From contig NZ_JBEBMF010000005.1 in NCBI RefSeq assembly GCF_040081925.1, positions 62,001 to 126,000 of the forward strand: a stretch of DNA of 64,000 nucleotides, written 5' to 3'. This DNA comes from Mesorhizobium_K quangtriensis. Lineage in GTDB: Bacteria > Pseudomonadota > Alphaproteobacteria > Rhizobiales > Rhizobiaceae. The notes under the pieces are model-generated. The model worked only from the letters and a program-made list of their open reading frames with translations, was not told the origin of the DNA and searched no databases. This document shows positions 17,426-25,760 of this stretch, one piece after another (positions within the stretch are counted from its first letter, which is position 1; every line of letters starts with the position of its first letter). The translations under genes and the position numbers were made by a program.

Positions 17426-18307
17426 ATGCCGGACGGCGAGGCGGTACTGAAATGGGGTGTGGAGCGCCGACTCGAGTTCATCGAATTCCGCCTTTACTGG
17501 GAAGGCGGCGTGAATCGTTCGGATATTGTCGAAGCGTTCGACGTGTCCGTGCCACAGGCGTCGAAGGATTTGACGCTGTACCAGGAGCGCGCGCCGCGTA
17601 ACGCCATCTACGATAAGAGCGCCAAGCGCTACATCGCGAGCACTGAGTTTCAGCCCTGTTTCCTAAAACCAGACGCCGGACAATATCTCAACCAGATTCG
17701 CTCCGTCGCCGAAGGCATTTTGGCCTCATCCGAATCCTGGATTGCTCATTCCCCTCCCTATGCAGGACCGCCCGTGCCAGCCCGCGGCGTCAACAACGAT
17801 ACATTGCGAACGGTACTTGCGGCGATCCGTCAAAACCAGGCGATCGAGATCAAATATCAGTCGCTCTCCAGTGATGACCCACACTGGCGATGGATCGCGC
17901 CGCATGCACTCGGCTTTGACGGATTTCGATGGCATACCCGAGCCTTCTGTGAGGTCAGCAAGTCGTTCAAGGACTTCTTGCTGTCACGGACCATCGAGGT
18001 CAGGTCAATTCGTACGAGCGTAGTGTCGCCAAAGGATGATGACGACTGGAACGAACTAGTCACGCTGGAAATAGGGCCGCATCCGGAGCTTTCAGAAAGC
18101 CAGAAACGGATCATTGCGCTTGATTACGGCATGCGAGGAGGGCGCGCGCGCATCCATGTCCGAAAAGCGCTTCGCTACTACGCTCTAAGGCGGTTGGGGC
18201 TAGACATCGACCCTGATGCGCGCAAACCGCAAGATCAACAGATAGTCCTACTCGCGGAATCTGCAACCGCGCGGGACAAATTGCAGAATGCGAAGGGGGA
18301 GATCTGA
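17426..18307 (+). CDS. WYL-domain transcriptional regulator, BrxR/CapW-like
   Basis: 293-aa regulator from the ATG at 17426, chosen for a GGAGGT about 9 nt upstream; an upstream TTG/ATG pair at 17393 lacks one. Residues 1-70 form a winged-helix DNA-binding region (WGVERRLEFIEFRLYWEGGV, then SDIVEAFDVSVPQASKDLTL). Residues 120-200 form the WYL domain (AIEIKYQSL, then GFDGFRWHTRAFCEVSKSFK). The C-terminal part fits the WCX dimerisation region. Size and layout match the regulators that sit in front of BREX and CBASS operons and sense nucleic acid or a small ligand. The stop overlaps the next start by 1 nt. It sits between two divergent defence operons and may control both. Confidence 0.85.
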   Translation: MPDGEAVLKWGVERRLEFIEFRLYWEGGVNRSDIVEAFDVSVPQASKDLTLYQERAPRNAIYDKSAKRYIASTEFQPCFLKPDAGQYLNQIRSVAEGILASSESWIAHSPPYAGPPVPARGVNNDTLRTVLAAIRQNQAIEIKYQSLSSDDPHWRWIAPHALGFDGFRWHTRAFCEVSKSFKDFLLSRTIEVRSIRTSVVSPKDDDDWNELVTLEIGPHPELSESQKRIIALDYGMRGGRARIHVRKALRYYALRRLGLDIDPDARKPQDQQIVLLAESATARDKLQNAKGEI

Positions 18308-21051
18308 TGCTCGGCCTGAATCTAAGGCAGGAATTCAAGGGGCGGCGCCTCAGAGGAACGGCGATAGAGCTTTCCAACGAGGCGAACACAGGTGCGACGC
18401 AGGTTTCTGCACAAGACTTCCTGGAGATTACGTACCCGACGCACGACCTTTTGAAAGGCATAGAGGCGGTAGGGCCGAACCAAGGCCGGCCAGTCGTCGT
18501 GATTGGCGAGCGTGGCCTCGGTAAGTCGCATTTGATGGCGACGCTGTTTCATGCTGTCCACGATCCCGCTTCGACTGGCGCATGGCTGAAGAATTGGTCG
18601 AGCACGCTTGGTGACCCAGCTATCGGAGGCATCCAGCTTCGGAGCGGCATGCTGGTCATCGGCGAAAGCCTTCATCGCCAGCGGTACAAGTTTCTATGGG
18701 ACCTGCTTTTCGAGCAGCATCCTCACGGCACGTACATCAAGGGCAAATGGGAGGGCATGGGTGCGGCTAAGACCGACATTCCATCGGATCAGCTCGTCCT
18801 TGAGCTGCTACGCCACACGCCGACTATGCTGCTGCTGGACGAGTTCCAGACTTGGTACGATGGCCTGACAAACACTAAGCAGTATCCTTGGAAAAACTGG
18901 GCCTTCAATTTCATTCAGATCCTGTCTGAAATCGCCAAGGAGCACCCTGACCTGCTGGTGCTGGTGGTCTCGGTCCGCAACGGCGATACCGATGCATACC
19001 AGCAAATCCACCGCGTCAATCCCGTTCAGATCGACTTCAAGGCGGGCGGCAGCCCGGAGCGTATCCAGAATGACAGACGGCGCATGCTGCTCCATCGCCT
19101 GTTCGAGAATAGGCTTCAGATAGCCTCATCGTCGGTTGACAGCGTGGTTGCGCAGCATGTGTCGGAATACTTCCGTCTGGTGGGCACGCCCGCAGCGGAA
19201 CAGGATCGAAAGCGGCGAGAGTTTACTGAGGCGTGGCCTTTTGCGCCGCACTTGCTCCAGTTGCTCGAAGACCAGGTGCTCATCGCCACCGATGCGCAAG
19301 AGACGCGCGACCTGATCCGGATTCTCGCAAACCTCTTCAAGAGCCGTGGCGAGAATGCGTGCATTTTGACCTCGGCTGATTTTCGACTCAACGACGATGC
19401 GTCGGGCATTGGCGCCTTACTGGACTCGGTGGCGAACCAACAGCACCGCACTCTCCGGGAAAAGGCGCTTCGGAACGTGACCTCGGTCGTCGAGGCTGTT
19501 CCCGATCACGTCACTAAGGTTCCACACCTGCAGGAAATCATGGGAGCGCTGTGGCTTCGTTCGATTGCCGTCGGCAATCTGGCGGGAGCGGAGCCCGCAG
19601 TGCTTCAGGTTGATGTCACGCAGGGCAAGGTCGTTGACGACAATGCCTTTCAGGTCGAGCTGGCGACCATCATCGAAAACAGTTTCAACATTCACCAGGA
19701 CGGTGCGCGGCTCGTCTTCAGAGAGGAAGAGAACCCCCAGGCCAAAGTGATGGCCTCAGCGCGGAATGACAAACTCTTCACCGACGGCTCTGACCTTGCG
19801 CAGCTCGCCAAGGAGGTCCGCTATGTGATCGGCGGCTCCGAAGAGGTCGCCAAGACATTTCGCGTCATTGCGCTGCCGCGTTCGTGGATGAGTGAGCCGT
19901 GGGCCGGGCTCGATGAGAGCGAGCAACTGGAAAGGTGGGACGAGCGCCTGCCCATTCTCGTCCTGCCGGAAGAACCGGATCGCTTGAACGAGCAGCTCGG
20001 CAGATGGCTGAAGGATCACCTTCAGAAGCGCCGAAACACGGTTCGCTTCCTGCTGCCACGGGCGGGAACGTCAAACGCCTTCTATGATCGCGACCTGTTG
20101 ATTCTGGCGCGTGCTGAAATGAAGGCGCAGGAATGGGGAGCGCAGAGTGCCGAGTATAGAAAGCTCCAGACCAAGTACCAGAACGAACTGCGGGACCTCC
20201 TGAAAAAACGATTCGACAGGTTCGCCGTATTGCACCGCTGGAACTTTTCTGAGCCGTCGAAATGCGAGTTCCATGTCGAAGCTCTGAAAGAACAGGGTGC
20301 AAAAATTCCGGAGGCGATCGAGCAGGCGTTGATCAACGACCTATTCGTTCCCGAGGATTTCCAGGACCTCGTGTTGGAAGCCGCCGCCGAAAATGCCTCC
20401 GTCGGCAAACTGCTTCGCGAGCTTCAGGAGCCCCGCCCCTCGGGACAGGATTGCATCCCCTGGCTTGGCGAACCCGCGATGAAAGAGCGGATCGTGCGTC
20501 TGTGCGCGCGCGGCAAGGTGGCCATCAATCTTCGTGGCCTGGAGTACCTCCAGGCGCAAGCCGGAGAGGATGAGGAGACAGCCTGGAAGCGGTTACGGCC
20601 AAAGCTGGCCTTCACGGGAAGGCAGTTGGACGAAGTATTCCTGCTTCCACCTTCGGCTGTCCCCTCGACAGGTGGTGCAGCGCCACCCGTCCCGACTCCC
20701 GGCCCCCCTGGTACTGGTGGATTGTTTGGAGGTGGCGTTTCTCCAACGCCACCGGTGCCAGGTACAGGCGGCGAATCACCGGCAAACCCGACAGCGCCAG
20801 CTGCACAGCCCGGTGGCGGCATCTTTGGTGGCGGCACCGGAAGCGGGCCTCGGACGACGCTATCGAACCCCGCGACCTCGCCCCTGAACCTCATTGGCAA
20901 GCTCGAAGGCTGGGGCATCGGCCCGGCGACGCCGGTCAAAGAGGTGACGCTCAAGGTCTCGGCTGCCACGGGCGCCCAGCTCAGGGAGTTGCTCAAGAAG
21001 CTGCCCGACGGCATGACGTTCGAGCTGTCGCTCGATAAGGAGGACAGCTGA
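18307..21051 (+). CDS. DUF499-type P-loop ATPase of the PglZ/DUF1156 system
   Basis: 914-aa ATPase. Walker A is VIGERGLGKSHLMATLFHAV (GERGLGKS about residues 67-74); Walker B is TMLLLDEFQTWYDG (about 173-183). The N-terminal ATPase is followed by a long helical region, then a Gly/Pro-rich linker of about 90 residues (GGLFGGG and GGGIFGGG repeats). A compact C-terminal domain (EVTLKVSAATGAQLRELLKK) ends the chain. The domain family is DUF499, often encoded beside DUF1156 methyltransferases. In BREX the equivalent place is held by BrxC, another large ATPase. Coupled to PglZ by a 1-nt overlap (TGATG). Confidence 0.85.
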   Translation: MLGLNLRQEFKGRRLRGTAIELSNEANTGATQVSAQDFLEITYPTHDLLKGIEAVGPNQGRPVVVIGERGLGKSHLMATLFHAVHDPASTGAWLKNWSSTLGDPAIGGIQLRSGMLVIGESLHRQRYKFLWDLLFEQHPHGTYIKGKWEGMGAAKTDIPSDQLVLELLRHTPTMLLLDEFQTWYDGLTNTKQYPWKNWAFNFIQILSEIAKEHPDLLVLVVSVRNGDTDAYQQIHRVNPVQIDFKAGGSPERIQNDRRRMLLHRLFENRLQIASSSVDSVVAQHVSEYFRLVGTPAAEQDRKRREFTEAWPFAPHLLQLLEDQVLIATDAQETRDLIRILANLFKSRGENACILTSADFRLNDDASGIGALLDSVANQQHRTLREKALRNVTSVVEAVPDHVTKVPHLQEIMGALWLRSIAVGNLAGAEPAVLQVDVTQGKVVDDNAFQVELATIIENSFNIHQDGARLVFREEENPQAKVMASARNDKLFTDGSDLAQLAKEVRYVIGGSEEVAKTFRVIALPRSWMSEPWAGLDESEQLERWDERLPILVLPEEPDRLNEQLGRWLKDHLQKRRNTVRFLLPRAGTSNAFYDRDLLILARAEMKAQEWGAQSAEYRKLQTKYQNELRDLLKKRFDRFAVLHRWNFSEPSKCEFHVEALKEQGAKIPEAIEQALINDLFVPEDFQDLVLEAAAENASVGKLLRELQEPRPSGQDCIPWLGEPAMKERIVRLCARGKVAINLRGLEYLQAQAGEDEETAWKRLRPKLAFTGRQLDEVFLLPPSAVPSTGGAAPPVPTPGPPGTGGLFGGGVSPTPPVPGTGGESPANPTAPAAQPGGGIFGGGTGSGPRTTLSNPATSPLNLIGKLEGWGIGPATPVKEVTLKVSAATGAQLRELLKKLPDGMTFELSLDKEDS

Positions 21052-22040
21052 TGGCGCTTGGAAGTGACCAACTGCTTCAGCTGACGACCGCTACGCCGAC
21101 CGATGCTTGGCGCACAATCGTTGAAAGCACCGTCGCCATTTGTTCGTCACCGCTGTTGGCGAGCAGCGCCTCGGGTGAGGTCACGAAACGTGACCGCGCC
21201 GTGGGGACGCTGGATCATTTTCTGTCGTCGAGCGCATGGGACCTTTGGGAAGAGTTCGGAAGCGCCGTTGTGCGGAATGCCGACCGGCTCGCCAGTTGGT
21301 GGATGGAGCCCTATAGCGCCAAGGCCATCCTGATTCTTGACGGCTTGAGCCTCCGTGAACTTCCTTGGCTTCTCGAAGGTGCGAGGGATCGAGGTTTCGC
21401 CCTTCATAGCGTGACAGCCTATGGCGCAGAGATACCGAGTGAGACGAATGCCTTCGCGCACGCACTCGGCTTCAACAGCAGGAGCCAGCTTCAGAACAAT
21501 GGCGGCGGATCCTCGCACAGGCTTACGCCCTGCAAGACAGAGTGCGTTGATTTGCCTTGGGTGGATTGCGCCGGCCTCATCGACGCTACCCCTAACTGGG
21601 TCTTCTGGCATCAATGGCCGGATGCCAAGCTCCATGATGGATCGGGAGCCGGTCAGGGCCTCGATGCTCTTACCCGCGATGTCGCCGTTCAGCTGACGAG
21701 CGATGATTTCTGGGGCTTTGTCGAGCGTCTGGCCACAGGCCGGCGGCTCGTCATCACCTCAGACCACGGCTACGCCGCCACCGGCCTGTTCTTCGATGCC
21801 GCGGACGAACAGGCGACCTTTCTTAAAGAGGTCCTGAAGGGCGGTCGGCTCGCGCCGGGCGAACATGACCCTGGCCCATTCGTGCCGCCCGTCGCTTTGC
21901 AGGCGACCAGCCCGCACGGCAAGCACCTGCTCGCGGTCGGCCGTTGGAAATGGAAGAGCCAGGGTGGCTATCCGACCCTGGCTCATGGTGGGCTCTCGCT
22001 ACTGGAGATGCTGTCGCCCTTTGTAGAAATAACGAAATAA
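21051..22040 (+). CDS. pglZ: Short PglZ-domain protein
   Basis: 329-aa member of the PglZ branch of the alkaline phosphatase superfamily. The expected metal-site segments are present in order: ILILDGLSLRELPWLL (Asp97), VITSDHGYA (Asp238, His239) and LAHGGLSLLEMLSPFVEI (His312). BREX PglZ proteins are usually 600-900 aa, so this is close to a bare catalytic core. PglZ is essential in characterised BREX systems but its substrate is unknown. It lies between the DUF499 ATPase (1-nt overlap) and the DUF1156 methyltransferase (13-bp gap). Confidence 0.85.
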   Translation: MALGSDQLLQLTTATPTDAWRTIVESTVAICSSPLLASSASGEVTKRDRAVGTLDHFLSSSAWDLWEEFGSAVVRNADRLASWWMEPYSAKAILILDGLSLRELPWLLEGARDRGFALHSVTAYGAEIPSETNAFAHALGFNSRSQLQNNGGGSSHRLTPCKTECVDLPWVDCAGLIDATPNWVFWHQWPDAKLHDGSGAGQGLDALTRDVAVQLTSDDFWGFVERLATGRRLVITSDHGYAATGLFFDAADEQATFLKEVLKGGRLAPGEHDPGPFVPPVALQATSPHGKHLLAVGRWKWKSQGGYPTLAHGGLSLLEMLSPFVEITK

Positions 22041-22053
22041 AGGAAGACCGAAC

Positions 22054-25000
22054 GTGGCGACAAAGAAAGAGCTTATTGCCCAGGAAGTGGCACGCGCGGT
22101 CAACGCCGGCAAAGCCGTCGCGCTGGAGACGGTGGACTTCAACGATCCCAATCGGCCGAAGACCTGTCTTGAAGTCGATTTCCCCATTCTGCCCGTCAAT
22201 CAGGTGGCGGTCATCGAGGGCAACGCGGGCAAGCCGATCTATCAGATGTCCAAGTGGTGGGCTCGGCGCCGGTCGAGCGTCTTTCGCTCCATGCTCATCG
22301 CGGCAGCGACGAAGGCCCCGGAGGATCCGGCACTGGCTGCCAAGCTCGTGTGGGACAACTATTACGCCAACCACCAGAAGAAGGGCGCGTACAAGCATCT
22401 AAAGGTCGCCGACATTTTCATGGGTGGCGGTACGACGTTGGTCGAGGGATCGCGCCTCGGGATGCAGATGTCGGGTAACGACCTCAACCCCGTTGCGTGG
22501 TTCGTGGTCAAGCAGGAATTGGCCGAGGTTAACCTAGAAGAGGTGACGCGGCTTCTGGCCGACATCGAGGCTGAGGTGAAGCCTCAGATCATGCCGTTCT
22601 ACTACTGCGACGGCCCGAACGGCGAGAAAGGCGCCTGGACCCACAAGCCCACCGGCAAGGTCATGGGGCCGGATTTCGACCCGCTATCCCTCAAGCCAGG
22701 GGAGCGGAAGGACTACAGCTACGAAGGACCGGAGATCATCTACACGTTCTGGGCCAAGCACGGCCCGTGTCAGGTGACGGGCTGCGGCCACCGCACGCCA
22801 ATCATGACCAGCCCCGTCATGGCGGTGAAGACTTTGACAGTGAAGAGCTGGGAGCATGCGTGCGCGTCCTGCGGCACAGCGTTCGATGTTGAGGAAGCCG
22901 AGGCCCGGATGGCGCCCGACGTCCCGCTCTATGTCGCGCCCGATGAGAAGCCCTACACCATCCTCGATCCGAAGGGCCGCGTGAACTGCCCCAGCTGCGG
23001 CTACACGTCGATGGTCAAGCTTGGCAAAGGGAAGAGCAAGAAGGTAGAGCTAACCTTGCTCTTGCACCCGCAATGGCTGGCTGGCGAAGCAAAGCAAGAC
23101 GCGAGTGGTCGTCCCTACGGCGGCACGGTGCAGGACGATGTGGCGGCGACCACGCGATGGAATGCAGCACGCGCCAAAAAGATTCGGTTATTGGAGGTAC
23201 GCGGCGCACTTCCGGGCGCAGTGACCGATCCGGAAACGGGCGCCACGTTTGCGCCCGAGCAGGGCACAGTGCCAAAGCCAGCCAATTTTGCTTGCGCAGC
23301 ATGTGGTACGGTGCAGCCGCTAGTAGACGCGATTGAGGCAACACAGAAAACTGCACCTTCAAGCATGTATGCGATCCAGGGCTACGCGCCGAAGCGTAAT
23401 GCAGCGGGCAAGCCTTACAGCGGACGGTTCTTTGCTGAGGCAGGAGTGCCTACTGCCAAACAGTACGACGCCGCGCTCGCAGAGTGGGACAACCGCAAAA
23501 ATATTGACCTCAAGGACTACTGGCCTCGAAGCTGCATTCCGTTTGGACACATGACTCATCAGAGACAGCCGCTTCCTCGACACGGCTACCTCAACTGGTC
23601 GGACATGTTCAATCCTCGCCAGTTGCTAGTCCACGCGCAACTATTGAAGGCGATCGTGACTGTCGGCAGCTACGACTGGAAGACCCGCGAATTTGTGCTC
23701 GGTGCGTTCCAGCAATACCTCCGCAATCAAAGTCAGTTCACGCTGTGGAACGTGCAAGGTGACAAGCTTGAGCCACAGTTCGCAAACAACAATTTCCACC
23801 CCAAGTCCACTGTTGTCGAGAACTGCGTGTTTCCTATGCTGGGGCGCGGCAATTGGGCTGCCTGCGTGGAAGGGATTGTTGAGGGGCGCGAGTGGACGCT
23901 CGCTCCGTGGGAAGCTGTCAGCGTTGAAACGCTGAGGCGGCACGACACGGCGTTGGCCGAGCAGCTTACAGGCAAGAGCGAGAAGGTCTTTCCAGGCGAT
24001 CCAGTTGGCGAAGTCGATGTGTTCCAAGGGTCATCCACCGATATCACCTACGCTCCGACGGCTAGCCTCGATCTGGTTATCACCGATCCGCCATTCGGCG
24101 GCCTGCTGCACTATTCGGAGCTCTCCGATTTCTTCTACGTCTGGCTGCGGCTCGTACTGAAGGACAAGTATCCCGACTATTTCCGAACCGACTATACACC
24201 CAAATCGTTAGAAGCGGTTGCCAACCGTGCACGCGAACCAGAAGATCCGGACGGCTTTTACCAGCGGCTGCTTACACAGTGTTGGCGTGAAGCCCATCGC
24301 GCGCTCAAGCCCAGTGGCCTTCTGGCCTTCACTTTCCATCACAGCGAAGATGCGCCGTGGGTATCAGTGCTCGAATCCTTGTTCGATGCTGGCTTCTTTC
24401 TCGAAGCAACCTATCCGATTCGTTCCGATGAAACGAAAGGCGAAGGGGAGTTTGGCTCGAAGACAATTGAGTACGACATTATCCATGTCTGCCGAAAGCG
24501 CACCGAAGAGCCGAAGCCCGTGAGTTGGGGCCGGATGCGGCGCGAGGTCTTGGCGGATGTCCGTCAGCTTCAAGCCATGTTGGAGAACCATGCCCGCGCC
24601 GGCCTGCCGGCGGCCGACCTTCAGGTCATTCGGCGGGGCAAGGCGCTGGAGTATTTCTCGCGCCACTACGGCAAAGTCTATGTGGATGAGGGTCGCGCTA
24701 TCTCGGTGAAAGATGCCCTCGTCGGCATCAACCAACTGATCGATGAAGACGCGAACAAGGCGGCCGAACCGCCGCCAGTGACGGCGGAGCCGATCACCCG
24801 TCAATTCCTGCGAATCTTCGATGGCAAGTATGAGCTTGCCCGTGATCAGATGCAGAAGCTCCTGCGCGGCTCGGGCATCGCGCCCGATGAATTCACCAAC
24901 CGCGGCTGGGCGAGCGAAGAGAAGAAGGTCTTCCATCTGGCCGATCCGCTCACTTTCGCCCGCGACTGGCAGGGTCGCCACAAGCGACGGCTGACGGCCG

Positions 25001-25248
25001 ATTTGGATCAGGCGCTGGTGCTGGTCGGCGCCTGCTTTGACGGCAGCGGCATCAACGCCTCGGATACCCTCAAGAACGAAAACTTCAAACCGCACCCGGC
25101 CTTGAAGGGTCTGCTCGAATGGCTGGGCCGGCGTGGTGCGACACAGCAGGTACGGAATGCCGCCTCGAGGGCGCAGACGATCTACAACAACTGGGCCGAG
25201 AGCCATAAGGCCGAAGTGGCGCAGCTGTCACTGTTTCAGGAGGAATGA
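22054..25248 (+). CDS. DUF1156 DNA methyltransferase (PglXI-like)
   Basis: 1064-aa adenine-type DNA methyltransferase with N-terminal DUF1156 (KWWARRRSSVFRSMLIAAAT). The SAM-binding region is ADIFMGGGTTLVEGSRLGM followed by GNDLNPVAWFV (about 120-150). The catalytic motif is ITDPPFGGLLHYSELSDFFY with DPPF at 678-681. About 530 residues lie between the two and contain four Cys pairs (C239/C244, C270/C273, C312/C315, C414/C417) that look like zinc ribbons. The start is GTG with AAAGGAAG upstream. In type-3 BREX the methylase is of this DUF1156 kind, so self/non-self marking is the likely role. Bases about 23.0-24.5 kb are visibly less GC-rich than both ends. Confidence 0.88.
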   Translation: MATKKELIAQEVARAVNAGKAVALETVDFNDPNRPKTCLEVDFPILPVNQVAVIEGNAGKPIYQMSKWWARRRSSVFRSMLIAAATKAPEDPALAAKLVWDNYYANHQKKGAYKHLKVADIFMGGGTTLVEGSRLGMQMSGNDLNPVAWFVVKQELAEVNLEEVTRLLADIEAEVKPQIMPFYYCDGPNGEKGAWTHKPTGKVMGPDFDPLSLKPGERKDYSYEGPEIIYTFWAKHGPCQVTGCGHRTPIMTSPVMAVKTLTVKSWEHACASCGTAFDVEEAEARMAPDVPLYVAPDEKPYTILDPKGRVNCPSCGYTSMVKLGKGKSKKVELTLLLHPQWLAGEAKQDASGRPYGGTVQDDVAATTRWNAARAKKIRLLEVRGALPGAVTDPETGATFAPEQGTVPKPANFACAACGTVQPLVDAIEATQKTAPSSMYAIQGYAPKRNAAGKPYSGRFFAEAGVPTAKQYDAALAEWDNRKNIDLKDYWPRSCIPFGHMTHQRQPLPRHGYLNWSDMFNPRQLLVHAQLLKAIVTVGSYDWKTREFVLGAFQQYLRNQSQFTLWNVQGDKLEPQFANNNFHPKSTVVENCVFPMLGRGNWAACVEGIVEGREWTLAPWEAVSVETLRRHDTALAEQLTGKSEKVFPGDPVGEVDVFQGSSTDITYAPTASLDLVITDPPFGGLLHYSELSDFFYVWLRLVLKDKYPDYFRTDYTPKSLEAVANRAREPEDPDGFYQRLLTQCWREAHRALKPSGLLAFTFHHSEDAPWVSVLESLFDAGFFLEATYPIRSDETKGEGEFGSKTIEYDIIHVCRKRTEEPKPVSWGRMRREVLADVRQLQAMLENHARAGLPAADLQVIRRGKALEYFSRHYGKVYVDEGRAISVKDALVGINQLIDEDANKAAEPPPVTAEPITRQFLRIFDGKYELARDQMQKLLRGSGIAPDEFTNRGWASEEKKVFHLADPLTFARDWQGRHKRRLTADLDQALVLVGACFDGSGINASDTLKNENFKPHPALKGLLEWLGRRGATQQVRNAASRAQTIYNNWAESHKAEVAQLSLFQEE

Positions 25249-25751
25249 GCATGAAGCGAATGCTCGACAGCGTCTGGCAGCGGCGTGGCGTTAGCTGGGT
25301 TTGGGACGACGAAGCCCTGTCCGCCGTCGCCAAGCCTTCGGAGGTCTTCAGCCTGCGCCAGCTCATGCGCGCTGCCAGGGACTGGCCGGACGACCTGCCG
25401 AGCAATAGCGGGAATACGCTGGTTGTGGCCGGGCTCGATGCCTGCCTCGATCTCTTGGCTCCTACGGATGCGGATAGCTGGCTGGGCAACGAGCTGAAGT
25501 CGGCGATCCTCTCGTTCCAGGATGAGTATTCGGGAGAAGCCGCACTGATCTTCTGGTTGCCCAAAGGCGAACGCCGCTTCCACACGGACATGGCGACCGA
25601 TGCCGTCCGGTGGCGATGTTCCGCTCCCTATGCAGATCAGCAGATTGAGTTCGGCCGCATTCTCTGGGGCGAGGCTCGTGAGTACCCACAGGAGATCGTC
25701 ATGTCCGAAGGGGGCAAGCCGGTCGGCTTGTTCCATTTACGGATTACGTGA
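25245..25751 (+). CDS. 168-aa protein of unknown function inside the defence operon
   Basis: The protein starts MSMKRMLDSVWQRRGVSWVW. Its middle reads NTLVVAGLDACLDLL, then GEAALIFWLPKGERRFHTDM, and it ends PVGLFHLRIT. I do not recognise a named family. The hydrophobic strand followed by LDACLDLL and the later ALIFWLP strand recall a degenerate P-loop fold, but no Walker A is present. It overlaps the methyltransferase stop as ATGA and ends 9 bp before the helicase, so it is certainly part of the operon. Its position matches where small accessory proteins (BrxF-like or DUF3780-like) occur in related loci; identity is not established. A second ATG at 25251 has the better-spaced AGGAGG. Confidence 0.75.
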   Translation: MSMKRMLDSVWQRRGVSWVWDDEALSAVAKPSEVFSLRQLMRAARDWPDDLPSNSGNTLVVAGLDACLDLLAPTDADSWLGNELKSAILSFQDEYSGEAALIFWLPKGERRFHTDMATDAVRWRCSAPYADQQIEFGRILWGEAREYPQEIVMSEGGKPVGLFHLRIT

Positions 25752-25760
25752 GACAGCTCG

